NCBI GenBank assembly: GCA_023435545.1
Contig: JAEYRQ010000106.1
Coordinates: forward strand, 1 to 6,460
Length of the DNA stretch: 6,460 bases
Direction of reading: 5' to 3'
DNA from: Pseudomonadota bacterium
GTDB taxonomy: Bacteria; Pseudomonadota; Alphaproteobacteria; Rhizobiales; Tepidamorphaceae
The notes under the pieces: model-generated
Told to the model about the DNA's origin: nothing
The model's database searches: none
The model's input: the letters and a program-made list of their open reading frames with translations, nothing else
Shown: positions 5,397 through 6,460 of the stretch, in pieces
Layout: each line of letters begins with the position of its first letter
Numbering within the stretch: position 1 is the stretch's first letter
Made by a program: the position numbers and the translations under genes

Positions 5397-6460
5397 TTCT
5401 GGATACTCCCGCGGTCATTTGCGTCGTCCTGCCCGGTTCCAAACACGATCCGTGCCAGACCTGCGTAGCCGTCCGCAATCGTGGTGGTCTCGTCCTTCGC
5501 TTGGCCGAGGAACGCCTCGAGTGCGTCGTGCCGCTCTATGGCCTCGTCGACGCCCGGATCCGCGCCGCGGCGATAGGCGCCGAGCCGGATCAACTCCTCC
5601 ATGTCGGTGTAGGTAGCCATCAGCTGGCGCGCCTTGCGGATCGCCGGCAGATAGTCCGGATCGGCCGATCCCGGCATGGTGCGCGAGACCGACTTCGAGA
5701 CATTGATCGCGGGAAACCGGCCGCGCTCGGCGATCGCGCGCTCCATTACGATATGGCCGTCCACAATGCCGCGCACGGCGTCCGAGATCGGCTCGTTGTG
5801 GTCGTCTCCCTCGACCAGAACCGTGAACAGCCCCGTGATCGATCCGCGCCCGGCGCCGGGGCCGGCCCGTTCGAGCAGGCGCGGCAGCTCGGTGAAGACC
5901 GTGGGCGTATAGCCCTTGGCCGTCGGCGGCTCGCCTCCGGCAAGTCCGATCTCGCGCTGTGCCATCGCGAAACGGGTGAGCGAATCCATCAGGCACAGGA
6001 CGTCCCTCCCCTGGTCGCGGAAGTGCTCGGCGACCGTCATGGTCAGCCAGGCTGCCTGGCGCCGCATCAGCGCTGTCTCGTCGGACGTCGCCACCACCAC
6101 GACCGCATTGGCCAGGCCATCGGGCCCGAGGTCGTCCTCGATGAACTCCTGCACCTCGCGCCCGCGCTCGCCGATCAGGCCGATCACCGTCACGTCGGCG
6201 GCGGCCTTGCGGGCCAGCATCGAGAACAGCACCGACTTGCCGACGCCGGAGCCTGCGAAGATTCCCATCCGCTGTCCGCGACAGCAGGTCAGGAACGTGT
6301 TGATGGACCGCACGCCGAGATCGATCGGTTCGCCGACGCGCGAGCGCGCGTGCGCCGGTGGCGGCTGGGCCCTGAGCGGGGCGGGGGCCGGGCCGGCAGC
6401 GATCGGTCCCTTGCCGTCGATGGGCTCGCCGTGGGCGTTGACGACGCGGCCGAGCCAGCC
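5393..6460 (-). CDS. fliI: FliI, flagellum-specific export ATPase (5' end beyond window)
   Basis: The reading frame stays open to the window edge, giving 355 C-terminal residues; the N-terminal region (by comparison with the family, roughly 90-110 residues) is missing. The first visible residues [18 protein letters not shown] are the conserved pre-catalytic segment of FliI/type III ATPases. A Pro/Ala-rich stretch follows, then the Walker A loop [11 protein letters not shown] (visible residues 66-76, bases 6233-6265), the GERGREV block with the likely catalytic Glu, Walker B VLCLMDS (154-160), and the C-terminal [19 protein letters not shown] block that distinguishes this family from F1 beta subunits. 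FliI is a hexameric cytosolic ATPase that helps unload chaperones and feeds substrates to the flagellar type III export gate. An ATG-like start around 6313 would be wrong: that codon is GTG and lies within the conserved domain. The gene is coupled to fliJ by an ATGA overlap. Confidence 0.96.
   Translation of the reverse strand, partial: GWLGRVVNAHGEPIDGKGPIAAGPAPAPLRAQPPPAHARSRVGEPIDLGVRSINTFLTCCRGQRMGIFAGSGVGKSVLFSMLARKAAADVTVIGLIGERGREVQEFIEDDLGPDGLANAVVVVATSDETALMRRQAAWLTMTVAEHFRDQGRDVLCLMDSLTRFAMAQREIGLAGGEPPTAKGYTPTVFTELPRLLERAGPGAGRGSITGLFTVLVEGDDHNEPISDAVRGIVDGHIVMERAIAERGRFPAINVSKSVSRTMPGSADPDYLPAIRKARQLMATYTDMEELIRLGAYRRGADPGVDEAIERHDALEAFLGQAKDETTTIADGYAGLARIVFGTGQDDANDRGSIQK

Noticed and set aside
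1..6460. Mobile element, CRISPR array, toxin-antitoxin or defence system
   Set aside because: No transposase, integrase, direct-repeat array, terminal inverted repeats, tRNA-bounded insertion or recognisable defence domain is visible, and composition is uniform across the window.

Overview
The window is GC-rich and densely coding. It reads as a chromosomal segment of an alphaproteobacterium, most likely of the order Hyphomicrobiales (Rhizobiales). This placement is inferred from the style of the FliI and FliJ proteins, from the copper-chaperone cluster typical of that class, and from base composition; no marker gene confirms it. I see no rRNA, tRNA, CRISPR array, insertion sequence, phage gene or attachment site. 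Eight genes cover almost everything.

Layout. (1) A small exported beta-rich protein of unknown function lies on the plus strand (90-449). It converges on (2) a minus-strand run read from about 2861 down to 474: a DUF2946-type membrane protein with a Cys/His cluster, a periplasmic PCu(A)C copper chaperone, a SCO1/SenC protein, and an Asp/Glu/hydantoin-racemase-fold protein. (3) A 196-bp divergent spacer (2862-3057) separates this run from a plus-strand pair: a zinc-dependent medium-chain dehydrogenase (3058-4212) and a sulfotransferase-like protein (4209-4970) that overlap at an ATGA. (4) Convergent to these, on the minus strand, are the flagellar export genes fliI (cut by the window end) and fliJ, also overlapping at an ATGA.

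How the genes work together. DUF2946, PCu(A)C and SCO form a recognisable copper-handling module that in related bacteria delivers copper to the CuA centre of cytochrome c oxidase. The racemase-like gene follows SCO by only 28 bp and is probably co-transcribed, but it has no obvious copper role. It has also lost both cysteines that define catalysis in its closest characterised relatives, which is the most interesting observation here. The dehydrogenase and sulfotransferase-like genes look translationally coupled and may act on one substrate, which cannot be named from sequence. FliI and FliJ are the ATPase and the coiled-coil stalk protein of the flagellar type III export apparatus.

I found no convincing new multi-gene system. 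The findings are targeted oddities (active-site loss, a paired operon of unknown substrate, and inverted repeats in spacers) rather than a demonstrated novelty.
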